This document shows positions 16,476-25,277 of a DNA stretch of 64,000 nucleotides, piece by piece. The stretch lies in NCBI RefSeq assembly GCF_023051175.1, contig NZ_JALKII010000008.1, forward strand, positions 1 through 64,000. Reading direction: 5' to 3'. Position numbers and translations under genes: made by a program. Source of the DNA: Alcanivorax quisquiliarum. Lineage in GTDB: Bacteria > Pseudomonadota > Gammaproteobacteria > Pseudomonadales > Alcanivoracaceae. The notes under the pieces were generated by a model. That model was given only the letters and a program-made list of their open reading frames with translations, was not told the DNA's origin and made no database searches. Numbering within the stretch: the stretch's first letter is position 1; every line of letters begins with the position of its first letter.

Positions 16476-16880
16476 ATGTACGAGCATCATGTTTATTTTG
16501 CGGTATTCGGCTTCAGCGAACCGCCGCAGGCGATCTCGCTGCTGGCAGGCATCAGCCCCGACGACAGCTGGTGCGCGGGCGATCCCTATGGCGGCCTGAC
16601 GCCGCCGGCGCGGCGCCTGGACAGCCGCTGGATTCTCTCCAGCAACCTGGATCGTGATGCCAGCCACCGCGATCATTTCGAGCGCCTGTGCCTGAAGCTG
16701 GAACGGCTCGGCGAGCGCCTGCCGCAACTGCGCCAGCGCTACCGGTGCGGCATCGGTGTCTCACAGTATTTTTTCATGGACGACCCGGTATTTTATCTAC
16801 CCGCCGACTTGCTGGCGCGCTTCGAACGCCTGGGCCTGCCGCTGAGTTTTGATCAACTCGGGCTCGATGCGCCCGCTTGA
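16476..16880 (+). CDS. DUF4279 domain-containing protein
   Basis: A 134-residue protein whose N-terminal YFAVFGFSEPPQAISLLAGI and central hydrophobic/acidic pattern match DUF4279, a family of unknown function found singly in many bacteria. No signal peptide or membrane helix is seen. The ATG at 16476 follows GGAGA. It is divergent from ccmA. An 8-copy 7-bp tandem repeat starts immediately after the stop. Confidence 0.7.
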   Translation: MYEHHVYFAVFGFSEPPQAISLLAGISPDDSWCAGDPYGGLTPPARRLDSRWILSSNLDRDASHRDHFERLCLKLERLGERLPQLRQRYRCGIGVSQYFFMDDPVFYLPADLLARFERLGLPLSFDQLGLDAPA

Positions 16881-16936
16881 GCGTTCGGCGTTCGGCGTTC
16901 GGCGTTCGGCGTTCGGCGTTCGGCGTTCGGCGTTCG
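16881..16936. repeat. 7-bp tandem repeat, eight perfect copies
   Basis: The unit GCGTTCG is repeated eight times with no mismatch, directly adjoining the TGA of the DUF4279 gene. Perfect identity suggests recent slippage. It lies outside any supported coding sequence; 16937-17188 shows nothing further. Confidence 0.95.
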
Positions 16937-17188
16937 GCACAGCGAATCAGCACGACGGCCTTAGCACAACGACAGGTGCGCCAACCGCCGCATCGCCCCC
17001 TTGCTGGCAGCCCTCCGGCCCAGCGCACACCACAGCGCTGCGGCCAGCAGCGTCGCTCTCTTGTCTGAACGGGATAGCTGCAACGTCGTCACACCTCCTC
17101 TAGCAGCTCCCGCCTCGCACCTCGTCACAGCACCAGATCCGCTACACTCGCCACCACCGCATATCGACCACTACACCGCGAGGGCACC

Positions 17189-17650
17189 ATGGGTATTGAA
17201 ATCGAGCGCAAATTTCTGGTACGCGACACCCACATGCTGGCGGGCCAGCAAGGCGCTTTTCTCAGCCAGGGTTATCTGAGCCACACACCGGATGCCACCG
17301 TGCGCGTGCGCATCAGCGGCGAACAGGCTTTTCTGACCGTCAAGGGCCGCAATCAGGGAGCGCGCCGGGCCGAGTTCGAATACCCGGTGCCGATAGAAGA
17401 TGCCCGCGCCCTGCTGCTGTTATGCCCGGCCGGGCATATCGAAAAAACCCGCTACCGCATTCCCGTGGCGGAGTACGTGTGGGAAGTGGACGTGTTTCAC
17501 GGCGCCAATGAGGGGCTCATTGTTGCCGAAGTGGAGCTGCCGGATGAACACGCACCCATCACCTTGCCCGCCTGGGCCGGGGAAGAAGTCACCGATGACC
17601 CGCGTTATTACAACAGCGCGCTGAGCCTGCATCCATTTCGTGAATGGTGA
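17189..17650 (+). CDS. CYTH domain protein (triphosphate tunnel metalloenzyme)
   Basis: A 153-residue single-domain CYTH protein beginning MGIEIERKFLV, with the diagnostic EXEXK motif. Alternating basic and acidic tunnel residues follow (RVRISG, LTVKGR, EFEYPV, EKTRYRIP, WEVDVFHG, AEVELP). Stand-alone bacterial members of this size are usually inorganic triphosphatases; adenylate cyclase activity also occurs in the superfamily. The ATG follows GAGGG. The last codons including the stop are tandemly duplicated downstream. Confidence 0.85.
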   Translation: MGIEIERKFLVRDTHMLAGQQGAFLSQGYLSHTPDATVRVRISGEQAFLTVKGRNQGARRAEFEYPVPIEDARALLLLCPAGHIEKTRYRIPVAEYVWEVDVFHGANEGLIVAEVELPDEHAPITLPAWAGEEVTDDPRYYNSALSLHPFREW

Positions 17651-17686
17651 GTTTCGTAAATAGTGAGTGCCGTAAACGGTGAGCAC
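17639..17686. repeat. 16-bp tandem duplication containing the CYTH gene stop
   Basis: Three consecutive 16-bp units start at 17639, 17655 and 17671. All share CGT-AA-GTGAG in the same positions. The first unit contains the last codons and TGA of the CYTH gene, so later units are mutated copies of the gene's end. The array fills the gap to the convergent arsB stop. Confidence 0.85.
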
Positions 17687-17697
17687 CGCCAGCACTT

Positions 17698-19008
<1,311 letters not shown>

Positions 19009-19109
19009 CGAATAATCTCGAAAAAGAAAGGATCTGCGCTCAGAAAAACGCCATACATGAAAAGCGGTTTGACAGCCCACCGGCCGCGCCTGCCCCGGCC
19101 GACAGGAGG

Positions 19110-19535
19110 CTAGGCCAGGCTCTCGCCCTGCCCGCCCCGATAGTGAACCACCTCGCCATCCTCTTTGGTGAAGCTCGCCACCGGATTTTCCAGTAGTGCC
19201 AGCACCTGTTCCGATGGCCGGCATAAGCGCACCCCCTTTGCCGCCACTACGATCGGGCGATTGATCAGCACAGGGTGCGCCAGCATGGCATCCAGCAACT
19301 GATCGTCTGTCAGAAACGGATCATCCAGACCAAGCTCGTCATAAGGCGTGCCCTTGCGACGCAACAGTTCGCGAGGGGTGATGTGCATCAAAGCGATCAG
19401 TTCGGCAAGCCGCTCACGGCGGGGCGGATGCCGCAGATATTCCACTACCTCGGGCTCTTCACCGGAGGCCCGGATCATGGCCAGTGTGTTGCGTGATGTG
19501 CCGCATTGCGGGTTGTGATAAATCAGCGTTTTCAT
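19110..19535 (-). CDS. arsC: arsenate reductase, glutaredoxin-dependent
   Basis: A 141-residue thioredoxin-fold enzyme with catalytic Cys11 in HNPQCGTSRNTL and the arginines in INRPIVV and VRLCRP that bind arsenate. It reduces arsenate to arsenite with glutaredoxin and glutathione. It starts 20 bp after arsR and is followed by arsB. Confidence 0.94.
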   Translation of the reverse strand: MKTLIYHNPQCGTSRNTLAMIRASGEEPEVVEYLRHPPRRERLAELIALMHITPRELLRRKGTPYDELGLDDPFLTDDQLLDAMLAHPVLINRPIVVAAKGVRLCRPSEQVLALLENPVASFTKEDGEVVHYRGGQGESLA

Positions 19536-19555
19536 ACGCGCCTGGCCTCGTTTTT

Positions 19556-19885
19556 TTAAATGTCGGACATGCGCGGCAGCAACGGCTCACAGGCGTCCGG
19601 GTGACCATCACAGCAGTCACGCACCAGAAACCGGATGACCTGCTTCATATGCGCCATGTGTGCCCGGTAAATGATCGAGCGGCCCTGCCGTTCCGCCAGC
19701 ACCCACCCGGCGCGCGCCAGCACACCGAGATGCGCCGACAGAGTGTTATGGGGCACCGCCAACAGGCGTGCGAGCTGGCCAGCGGGCAGGCCCTCCGGCT
19801 CGTGACGCACCAGCAACTGAAAAGCCTTCAGCCGGGTCTCCTGGGAGAGCGCGGCAAAACTGTCGAGCGCAGCATTCGTGTCCAT
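19556..19885 (-). CDS. arsR: arsenical resistance regulator ArsR
   Basis: A 109-residue winged-helix repressor (DNA-recognition helix near NTLSAHLGVLARAGWV). The arsenite site is not the classic alpha3 CxC motif; instead Cys pairs lie near the C-terminus (RDCCDGHPDACEPL), as in the group with C-terminal thiols. It represses arsRCB until As(III) or Sb(III) binds. Its start codon lies inside an 8-bp inverted repeat that also covers the -10. Confidence 0.92.
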   Translation of the reverse strand: MDTNAALDSFAALSQETRLKAFQLLVRHEPEGLPAGQLARLLAVPHNTLSAHLGVLARAGWVLAERQGRSIIYRAHMAHMKQVIRFLVRDCCDGHPDACEPLLPRMSDI

Positions 19886-19921
19886 ATGTCCGATAATATG
19901 GACGCGTCAGACAACAAGCAA
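19880..19921 (-). promoter_or_regulatory. arsR promoter and ArsR operator candidate
   Basis: On the minus strand a TTGCTT -35 and TATTAT -10 are spaced by 17 bp. An inverted repeat GTCCATAT-N8-ATATGGAC (19880-19903) overlaps the -10 and the start codon, which is the right place for autorepression by ArsR. Confidence 0.65.
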
Positions 19922-19935
19922 GCTTCGCTTTATTG

Positions 19936-19957
19936 CTGGCCATATGGACAGTATAGT
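19936..19957 (+). promoter_or_regulatory. LexA-type SOS box and -10 of imuA
   Basis: CTGGCCATATGGACAG (19936-19951) is a near-perfect palindrome with CTG-N10-CAG spacing, followed directly by TATAGT. The imuA ATG begins 12 bp after the box. The same arrangement occurs ahead of dnaE2, where the box is CTGTCCATAGGGACAG. The site lies only about 15 bp from the arsR -35, so the two divergent promoters share this region. Confidence 0.75.
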
Positions 19958-19963
19958 GAGCCC

Positions 19964-20905
19964 ATGAACTCACCCTCCCTGCAATCACTGCTAAGCCGGC
20001 CGGATCTGTGGCGCGGCCGGGATACCCGCTCGGCTCGGTTGACCGTGTGGCAAACCGGCTTTGCAGCGCTGGATGCCTCCTTGCATCAAGGTGGCTGGCC
20101 GGCTCATGGCCTGAGCGAGCTGCTGTGCGAACCACTGTGCCCATTACGGCTGCTGCTACCAGCGTTGGCTCAAGCGGCGCGCCAGGGCTTGATCGTGCTG
20201 GCCAACCCACCGGCGCTGCCTGGAGCCCAGGCATGGGCGGCCGCAGGCATTGATCTGGCGCGCTTGCTGCTGCTCTCGGCACCGGCCAGCGAGCCGGCAT
20301 TGTTGCGCCGGGCCTGCCTGGAAGCCGCCAGCTCCGATGCCGTGGCTGCCTTGCTGCTGTGGCTGCCCGCGCGCGAGCAAGACCCACGCCTGCTAAGGCG
20401 CCTGCACCTGGCCGCTCAACAGGGCCGTTGCTGGCTGGTGGCGATCCGCCCGCACCGCTTTCGCCAGCACAGCTCGCCCGCCCCGCTGCGGCTGCAGTTA
20501 CAGCCCGCAGGCGCTGATATGACAGTGGAAATCATCAAGCAACCGGGCGGCTGGGCCGGCCAGCGGCTGACCCTGCCCTGGCTGCCCGCCAGCCTGCACG
20601 ACACCCGGCCCGCCACGGCCCAGCTGGCGGCGCCGAGCCACATGGCCACTGAGGCGCCACAGCAGCAGCCCGTTACGCCCCAGCCCGCACCGCCGCCGGA
20701 GCTGCCGGAGCACCGGCTCGGGCTGCCCGGCAAAATGCCCATGCCGCCGTTGGCGTTGCCCGAAAAAATGCCCGAACAAATGCCTGAACAGATGCCCGGC
20801 TCCGCTGCCACAGAAGCACCGAGCACGCCGCAGCCATCGGCCACCCCGCGCCACCCCGCACGCCGCAAAAGGAACCCGCAGGCCGTGACGCGCGCCGGGA
20901 GCTGA
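19964..20905 (+). CDS. imuA: translesion synthesis accessory protein ImuA
   Basis: A 313-residue RecA/SulA-like protein; the N-terminal WQTGFAALDASLHQGGWPAHGLSELL segment is characteristic of ImuA. It acts with ImuB and DnaE2 in SOS mutagenesis. The first ~215 residues form the conserved part. The C-terminal third is Pro/Gln-rich and includes a three-copy repeat (EKMP-EQMP-EQMP). The ATG at 19964 fits the SOS promoter; longer open frame upstream crosses the arsR promoter. imuB follows after 2 bp. Confidence 0.87.
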   Translation: MNSPSLQSLLSRPDLWRGRDTRSARLTVWQTGFAALDASLHQGGWPAHGLSELLCEPLCPLRLLLPALAQAARQGLIVLANPPALPGAQAWAAAGIDLARLLLLSAPASEPALLRRACLEAASSDAVAALLLWLPAREQDPRLLRRLHLAAQQGRCWLVAIRPHRFRQHSSPAPLRLQLQPAGADMTVEIIKQPGGWAGQRLTLPWLPASLHDTRPATAQLAAPSHMATEAPQQQPVTPQPAPPPELPEHRLGLPGKMPMPPLALPEKMPEQMPEQMPGSAATEAPSTPQPSATPRHPARRKRNPQAVTRAGS

Positions 20906-20907
20906 GC

Positions 20908-22440
20908 ATGGCCAGGCCGCTCTGGTGCGCCATTCACCTGCCGCAATTACCGCTGGAGGCCCAGACACTGGAGGCCCCGGCGGCCGAGGCTGCTGCGCCC
21001 AGCGTGCTGGCAGGCCGGCATCGAGTGCTGCTCGCCAACGCAGCCGCTGCCACAGTGGGCATCGCTCCTGGCATGAAACTCGCTACCGCCCATGCGCTCA
21101 TCGATAACCTGCAAGTGCTGGCGCGCGATCTGGCCGCCGAAGCCCGCCAGTTACGCCTGCTCGGCTGGCGCCTGCTGCGCTTTACTCCCAATGTAGCCGA
21201 GCATACTGCCTGTGAAGCAGAGCACCCCGCACGCCTGCACGCCGATGACACGATCAGCGCTGCCGGCCTGCTGCTGGAACTGGGCGGCAGCCTGAAGCTG
21301 TTCAAGGGCAGTGAAGCGCTGCTGGTGGAGCTGTTTACCACCCTCGCCGCCACCGGGCTGAGCTGGCAGGCCGGGCTGGGCCATACCCCACTGGCGGCCT
21401 GGGCACTCAGCCATGCGCCCGCCGAGATCAGCCTGACTACCTTGCAGCGCAGCCAGTCACGCTCCACTGCAGAGACAGCACACTTGTTTCGGCAGGCACT
21501 GGAAACCCTGCCGCTACAAAGCCTGCCGCTGCACCCGGCGCTCAAGGAAAAGCTGCTCGCCCCCGGCTTTCGCACTCTGGCAGATCTGACCAGCCTGCCA
21601 CGGCCAGCGCTGGGCAAGCGCTTCAGCAAGGCACTCCTGCACTGGCTGGAGAGGCTGCTTGGCGAACGCCCCGACCCCCGCGAACCGATCACCCCGCCAG
21701 CACGTTTTCACAGCCGGGCCGATTTTGATGAGCCGGTAGCTCATCAACAGCAGCTGCTGCCTGTCATGGCGCGGCAACTCCAGGAGCTGGAAAATTATCT
21801 GCATTGGCGGCATCAGGCGGTGCGCAGCGTGCGCTGGCAGCTGTTCGATCACCAGGGCGAGGCGCCGGCTCTGGTGGTGCGCCGCGCGCACGCTGGCGCC
21901 GATGCCGACACCTGGCTCACTCTTGCCGATCGCCATCTGGAGCGCTGGCCGCTGCGGGCGCCAGTGTTGTCTCTGCTGCTGACCACCAGCCGGCCGGAAA
22001 AAATCGAAGGCCATAGCGAGCAGCTATTCCCTGACCCCGGCGAGCGCGCCAGTTGCGAGCTGCTGCTGGAACGGCTCGCCAGCCTGCCCGGCCTGCACCT
22101 GCAACGCTTGCACCGCTGCGATGACCACCTGCCGGAGCAGGCGCAAGGGCTTACCGATCCACTGCTACCCGCCGCGGATACTCCACCCCAAGCCGCCCCT
22201 CATGCGCGCCAGCCGTTGTGGCTGTTTGATCCACCGCAGCCGCTGGCCTGTGATCGGCACGGCCGGCCACGCTGGCGCGGCGCGGCACTCTCGCTGGTCG
22301 GCGCTGACCAGCGCCTGAGCAGCCACTGGTGGCAACAACCGCAGAAGCGCGCCTACTTCATCGCCCGTCATCCCACCGAGCAGCACCTGTGCTGGGTCTA
22401 TCGAGCCGCCGACGGCTGGTTTCTGCATGGCCTGTTCTGA
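20908..22440 (+). CDS. imuB: Y-family polymerase-like protein ImuB
   Basis: A 510-residue Y-family relative. It keeps the little-finger/thumb organisation and the HhH-like region (LKEKLLAPGFRTLADLTSLPRPALGKRF), but in the palm the expected catalytic acidic triad of DinB is not evident. This fits ImuB being a non-catalytic scaffold that bridges ImuA, the beta clamp and DnaE2. The C-terminal region includes the QPLWLFDPPQPL segment typical of the family. It is co-transcribed with imuA; dnaE2 is separated by about 11 kb. Confidence 0.88.
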   Translation: MARPLWCAIHLPQLPLEAQTLEAPAAEAAAPSVLAGRHRVLLANAAAATVGIAPGMKLATAHALIDNLQVLARDLAAEARQLRLLGWRLLRFTPNVAEHTACEAEHPARLHADDTISAAGLLLELGGSLKLFKGSEALLVELFTTLAATGLSWQAGLGHTPLAAWALSHAPAEISLTTLQRSQSRSTAETAHLFRQALETLPLQSLPLHPALKEKLLAPGFRTLADLTSLPRPALGKRFSKALLHWLERLLGERPDPREPITPPARFHSRADFDEPVAHQQQLLPVMARQLQELENYLHWRHQAVRSVRWQLFDHQGEAPALVVRRAHAGADADTWLTLADRHLERWPLRAPVLSLLLTTSRPEKIEGHSEQLFPDPGERASCELLLERLASLPGLHLQRLHRCDDHLPEQAQGLTDPLLPAADTPPQAAPHARQPLWLFDPPQPLACDRHGRPRWRGAALSLVGADQRLSSHWWQQPQKRAYFIARHPTEQHLCWVYRAADGWFLHGLF

Positions 22441-22484
22441 TGCTGTTCTGGCGCTGTTCCGAGGTCTTTGTGGCGCTGTCCGGC
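22428..22484. repeat. short imperfect tandem repeat at the imuB 3' end
   Basis: GGCCTGTTCTGA at the gene end is followed by GCTGTTCTGG, GCGCTGTTCCG and GGCGCTGTCCGG. These look like decayed 10-12 bp duplications of the last imuB codons. Confidence 0.5.
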
Positions 22485-22530
22485 CACTGCGAACCTTCTT
22501 GCGGCATTGATCAAGCTGTATTTTTGGCGC

Positions 22531-22554
22531 GAATGATATTGATAACGATTCCCA
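22531..22554. promoter_or_regulatory. Fur box candidate upstream of the DUF6607 lipoprotein gene
   Basis: TGATAACGATTCCCA (22540-22554) matches the 7-1-7 Fur consensus at 11 of 14 arm positions, with an overlapping TGATATT to its left. It ends 48 bp before the preferred start codon. Confidence 0.55.
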
Positions 22555-22602
22555 TTGGTGAAAAGATGGCGCATCTTCCAACGCTTGCAAAGGACCCGCC
22601 CG

Positions 22603-23610
22603 ATGGCATCTGCATCACCTGAGCGCCTGACACTCTGGCTCCCAACCTGGCTCACCACCTGGCCCCCGATCCTGCTCTCCCTGTTCTCCTTGCTCACCCT
22701 TGCCGCCTGCGCCCAGCATCCACCCGCCAGCCCTAGCCCCGTGAGCGGTCATCCCGAACAGGATCGCCAGGCGATCCTCGCCATGGCTGGCGACTACGAA
22801 GTGCGCTTCGAATTCATCGAAAACCTCGCTCTGGCGCCCGGTTACAGCACGCACGAACCTCACATTTCCGGCGGCCACGAACGGGTACTGGTGCTGGAAG
22901 ACAGCCCCGAACGCATCGTGCTCCAGCACCTGCTCGTCAGCAGCCGGGGCCATGTGGTCAAGCACTGGCGGCAGGACTGGGAATACCAGCCGGCTCGCTC
23001 CTGGCGCTATCTCGGTGGCTACCGCTGGGCGCAGCGCAACGTGGCGCCAGAAGAGGCTGCCGGCAAATGGGTGCAGACCGTCTGGCAAGTGGATGACAGC
23101 CCGCGCTACGCCGCCCTCGGCCGCTGGGAACACGCTCACGGCATCTCCCGCTGGACTTCGGAAGAAACCTGGCGCCCATTGCCTCGCCGCGAGCACACCA
23201 CCCGGGACGATTACGATGTACTGATAGGCACCAACCGCCACACCCTCACCGCCGCTGGCTGGGCCCACGAACAGCACAATTACAAGCTCGACCGTGCCAG
23301 CGATCGTTATCTGGCCCACGAAGTGGCCACCAACACCTACACCCGCAGCAACACCACCGATCTCAGCGCAGCCAGTGCCTACTGGGAGAAAACAAACCGC
23401 TTCTGGGCGGCGGTGCGCGCTTACTGGGACGAGTTGCTCTACAACAACCCGAGCGTCGCCCTGATGCAGCCCAGCGACACCGACAGCTCGTCGCATCTGA
23501 TGGCAATGCTGGAACAGGCCAACGATCTCTCGCACCAGCAGCTCGACAACGATGCCCTGACGGAGCTGGTTCGCGACACGCTGGCGCCCTACCTGGCAGA
23601 TGCCCCGTAA
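22603..23610 (+). CDS. DUF6607-like lipoprotein, probably iron-regulated
   Basis: A 335-residue protein with a signal peptide ending in a lipobox (LLTLAAC, lipidated Cys). The mature part is rich in Trp and Tyr, with MAGDYEVRFEFIENLALAPGY and VVKHWRQDWEYQ segments that I associate with DUF6607; this assignment is from memory of the family. The function is unknown. The upstream Fur-like box suggests a role under iron limitation. The ATG at 22603 is chosen because the GTG at 22555 directly abuts the Fur box and would give a long pre-signal extension. A strong stem-loop follows the stop. Confidence 0.7.
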   Translation: MASASPERLTLWLPTWLTTWPPILLSLFSLLTLAACAQHPPASPSPVSGHPEQDRQAILAMAGDYEVRFEFIENLALAPGYSTHEPHISGGHERVLVLEDSPERIVLQHLLVSSRGHVVKHWRQDWEYQPARSWRYLGGYRWAQRNVAPEEAAGKWVQTVWQVDDSPRYAALGRWEHAHGISRWTSEETWRPLPRREHTTRDDYDVLIGTNRHTLTAAGWAHEQHNYKLDRASDRYLAHEVATNTYTRSNTTDLSAASAYWEKTNRFWAAVRAYWDELLYNNPSVALMQPSDTDSSSHLMAMLEQANDLSHQQLDNDALTELVRDTLAPYLADAP

Positions 23611-23630
23611 AACGGTATTTCACGGCGGAT

Positions 23631-23668
23631 GCGGTTGCTGCCCGGCCACGGCGCAGGGCAGCAACCGC
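23631..23668 (+). terminator. strong stem-loop after the DUF6607 gene
   Basis: A perfect 13-bp stem (GCGGTTGCTGCCC and GGGCAGCAACCGC) with a 12-nt loop begins 20 bp after the stop. No T-tract follows, so it may protect the 3' end or act as a weak or Rho-assisted terminator. The rest of 23669-24105 holds a small GAAGGT repeat (about 23727-23749) and no gene. Confidence 0.55.
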
Positions 23669-24105
23669 GCATAGCGCCCGCCCGGCCTGCTCCGTGGCGG
23701 AGATCATGACCGGAACCGGAAGTCGAAGGTGAAGGTGAAGGTGAACCAAAAGTTCAACCGGAAGTGAAGCGAAAGTACAACCGATAGCAACGACCGAATG
23801 AAGCGCCAGCAGAATAGCGTGCCCTAAGAACCTCTCGCCACCGTTCGAACACGCACTATTCATCACCGGCCTGCTGCCGTACCAGCCTAACCAAAATGCT
23901 TTTTCATTACGTGCATCAGTGACACCATGGCACGATCACAACAGCGCTCAGGGCAGCAATCAGAATAAAGAGCCCGGTCATCCTCCGGCAGTTCTGGCGC
24001 AGGGGCCGGCGCTTATCGTGTCCAACGCCCGCCACATGCCGTCGATTACCCACCGTCGTCAGCGAGGCAGGCTTACTGCTATTGCGGCGCTCATGAGGTG
24101 TGTTT

Positions 24106-24531
24106 ATGGAACAGCGTGTTTCGGTCATTACCCTGCCCGTCACCGACATCGCCCGCAGCAAGGCGTTTTACTGCGCCGGCCTGGGTTGGGAGGCGGCGTT
24201 CGCCAACGAGGAGGTGGTGTTTTTCCAGCTCAACGGCCTGGTGCTGTCGCTGTTCCGGCAGCAGGGTTTTGTCGAGGACAGCACCCGGCCATGGCAGCCG
24301 GGGCACAGCAGTTTTGCGCTGGCTCACAATACGCGCTCGCAAGCGGAGGTCGATACGGTATTTGCACAGGCACTCGCTGCGGGTGCCACCGCCGTGAAAC
24401 CGCCCCAGGCCACTTTCTGGGGTGGTTATGCCGGCTATTTTGCCGATCCGGACGGGCACCTGTGGGAAGTGGCGCATAACCCGGCCTGGCCGATCACCGC
24501 AGAGGGCGAAACGCTTTTTGCTCCCCAGTGA
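24106..24531 (+). CDS. VOC (glyoxalase/bleomycin-resistance) family protein
   Basis: A 141-residue single-module VOC protein: ITLPVTDIARSKAFYCAGLGWE at the start and FADPDGHLWEVAHNP at the end, both standard for this fold. It is a probable metal-dependent small-molecule lyase, isomerase or binding protein, but its substrate cannot be told. The ATG at 24106 follows GAGGTG by 8 bp. It is convergent with the NYN gene, with 11 bp between stops. Confidence 0.82.
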   Translation: MEQRVSVITLPVTDIARSKAFYCAGLGWEAAFANEEVVFFQLNGLVLSLFRQQGFVEDSTRPWQPGHSSFALAHNTRSQAEVDTVFAQALAAGATAVKPPQATFWGGYAGYFADPDGHLWEVAHNPAWPITAEGETLFAPQ

Positions 24532-24542
24532 TGGGCGCGCGA

Positions 24543-25277
24543 TTAACGCGTGCGCGCATCGCGGATATAGACCACCGAATTATCATTGCGCATCTGCACC
24601 GAGAACAGCTCGCTGGCGCGAATCAGATCACTGAGTTTCTTGTAGCCGTAATTCACCGGCGAGAAAGAAGTGTTATTGGAAATATACTGGCCCACCCGGC
24701 CCAGGTGCGACCAGCCATCTTCATCGGCGGATTGCTCTACGGCAGTGCGCAACAGCTTGACCAGCTCCGCATCCTGCCGCAGCTTGGCTCGTGGCACCTT
24801 GCGCTTGGCCAGCGCATCGCCTTCGGTCTGCGTCTCGTCGTCTTTTTCGAGGTTTTCAGTATAGATGAACTGCGAGCAGGCTTTCACGAAAGGCATCGGG
24901 GTTTTCTTCTCGCCGAAGCCGAATACCAGCTTGCCCTCTGCCAGCAAGCGCATCACCAGCGGTGTGAAATCGCTGTCGCTGGTCATCAGGGCAAAGGCAT
25001 CCACATTGCCGCCGTAGAGCAGATCCATGGCCTCGATGATCATCGCCGAATCCGTGGCGTTCTTGCCGCTGGTGTAGGCAAACTGCTGGATCGGCTTGAT
25101 CGCCAGCGGATGCAGCTGCTCCTCCCAGCCTTTCAACTGCTCGCTTTTCCAGTTGCCGTAGGCCTGGCGCACATTGACCTTGCCGTACTTGGACAGCTCC
25201 TCAAGCACGCCTTCCGCCGAGCGATAACTGACGTTGTCACAATCAATCAGTAACGCTATCCGTATGTCCTTTGCCAC
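24543..25277 (-). CDS. NYN-domain protein with C-terminal OST-HTH/LOTUS domain
   Basis: A 244-residue protein. The N-terminal NYN (LabA/DUF88) PIN-like domain has the conserved acidic residues in LLIDCDNVSY, the Ala-Thr-Asp segment KNATDSAMIIEAMDLL and TSDSDFTPLVMRL, which predict a metal-dependent ribonuclease fold. Residues from about 165 on form an OST-HTH RNA-binding domain (LVKLLRTAVEQ...GWSHLGRVGQYI...SPVNYGYKKLSDLI). A GTG at 25277 (VAKDIRIALLID) is chosen with a GGGG ribosome-binding site; it overlaps the upstream hydroxylase gene by 35 bp. RNA processing is likely; targets are unknown. Confidence 0.82.
   Translation of the reverse strand: MAKDIRIALLIDCDNVSYRSAEGVLEELSKYGKVNVRQAYGNWKSEQLKGWEEQLHPLAIKPIQQFAYTSGKNATDSAMIIEAMDLLYGGNVDAFALMTSDSDFTPLVMRLLAEGKLVFGFGEKKTPMPFVKACSQFIYTENLEKDDETQTEGDALAKRKVPRAKLRQDAELVKLLRTAVEQSADEDGWSHLGRVGQYISNNTSFSPVNYGYKKLSDLIRASELFSVQMRNDNSVVYIRDARTR

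Noticed and set aside
16774-17028. 84-residue minus-strand frame with a repeated ERRTPNA peptide
   Set aside because: It is a translation of the 7-bp tandem repeat and has no start signals.
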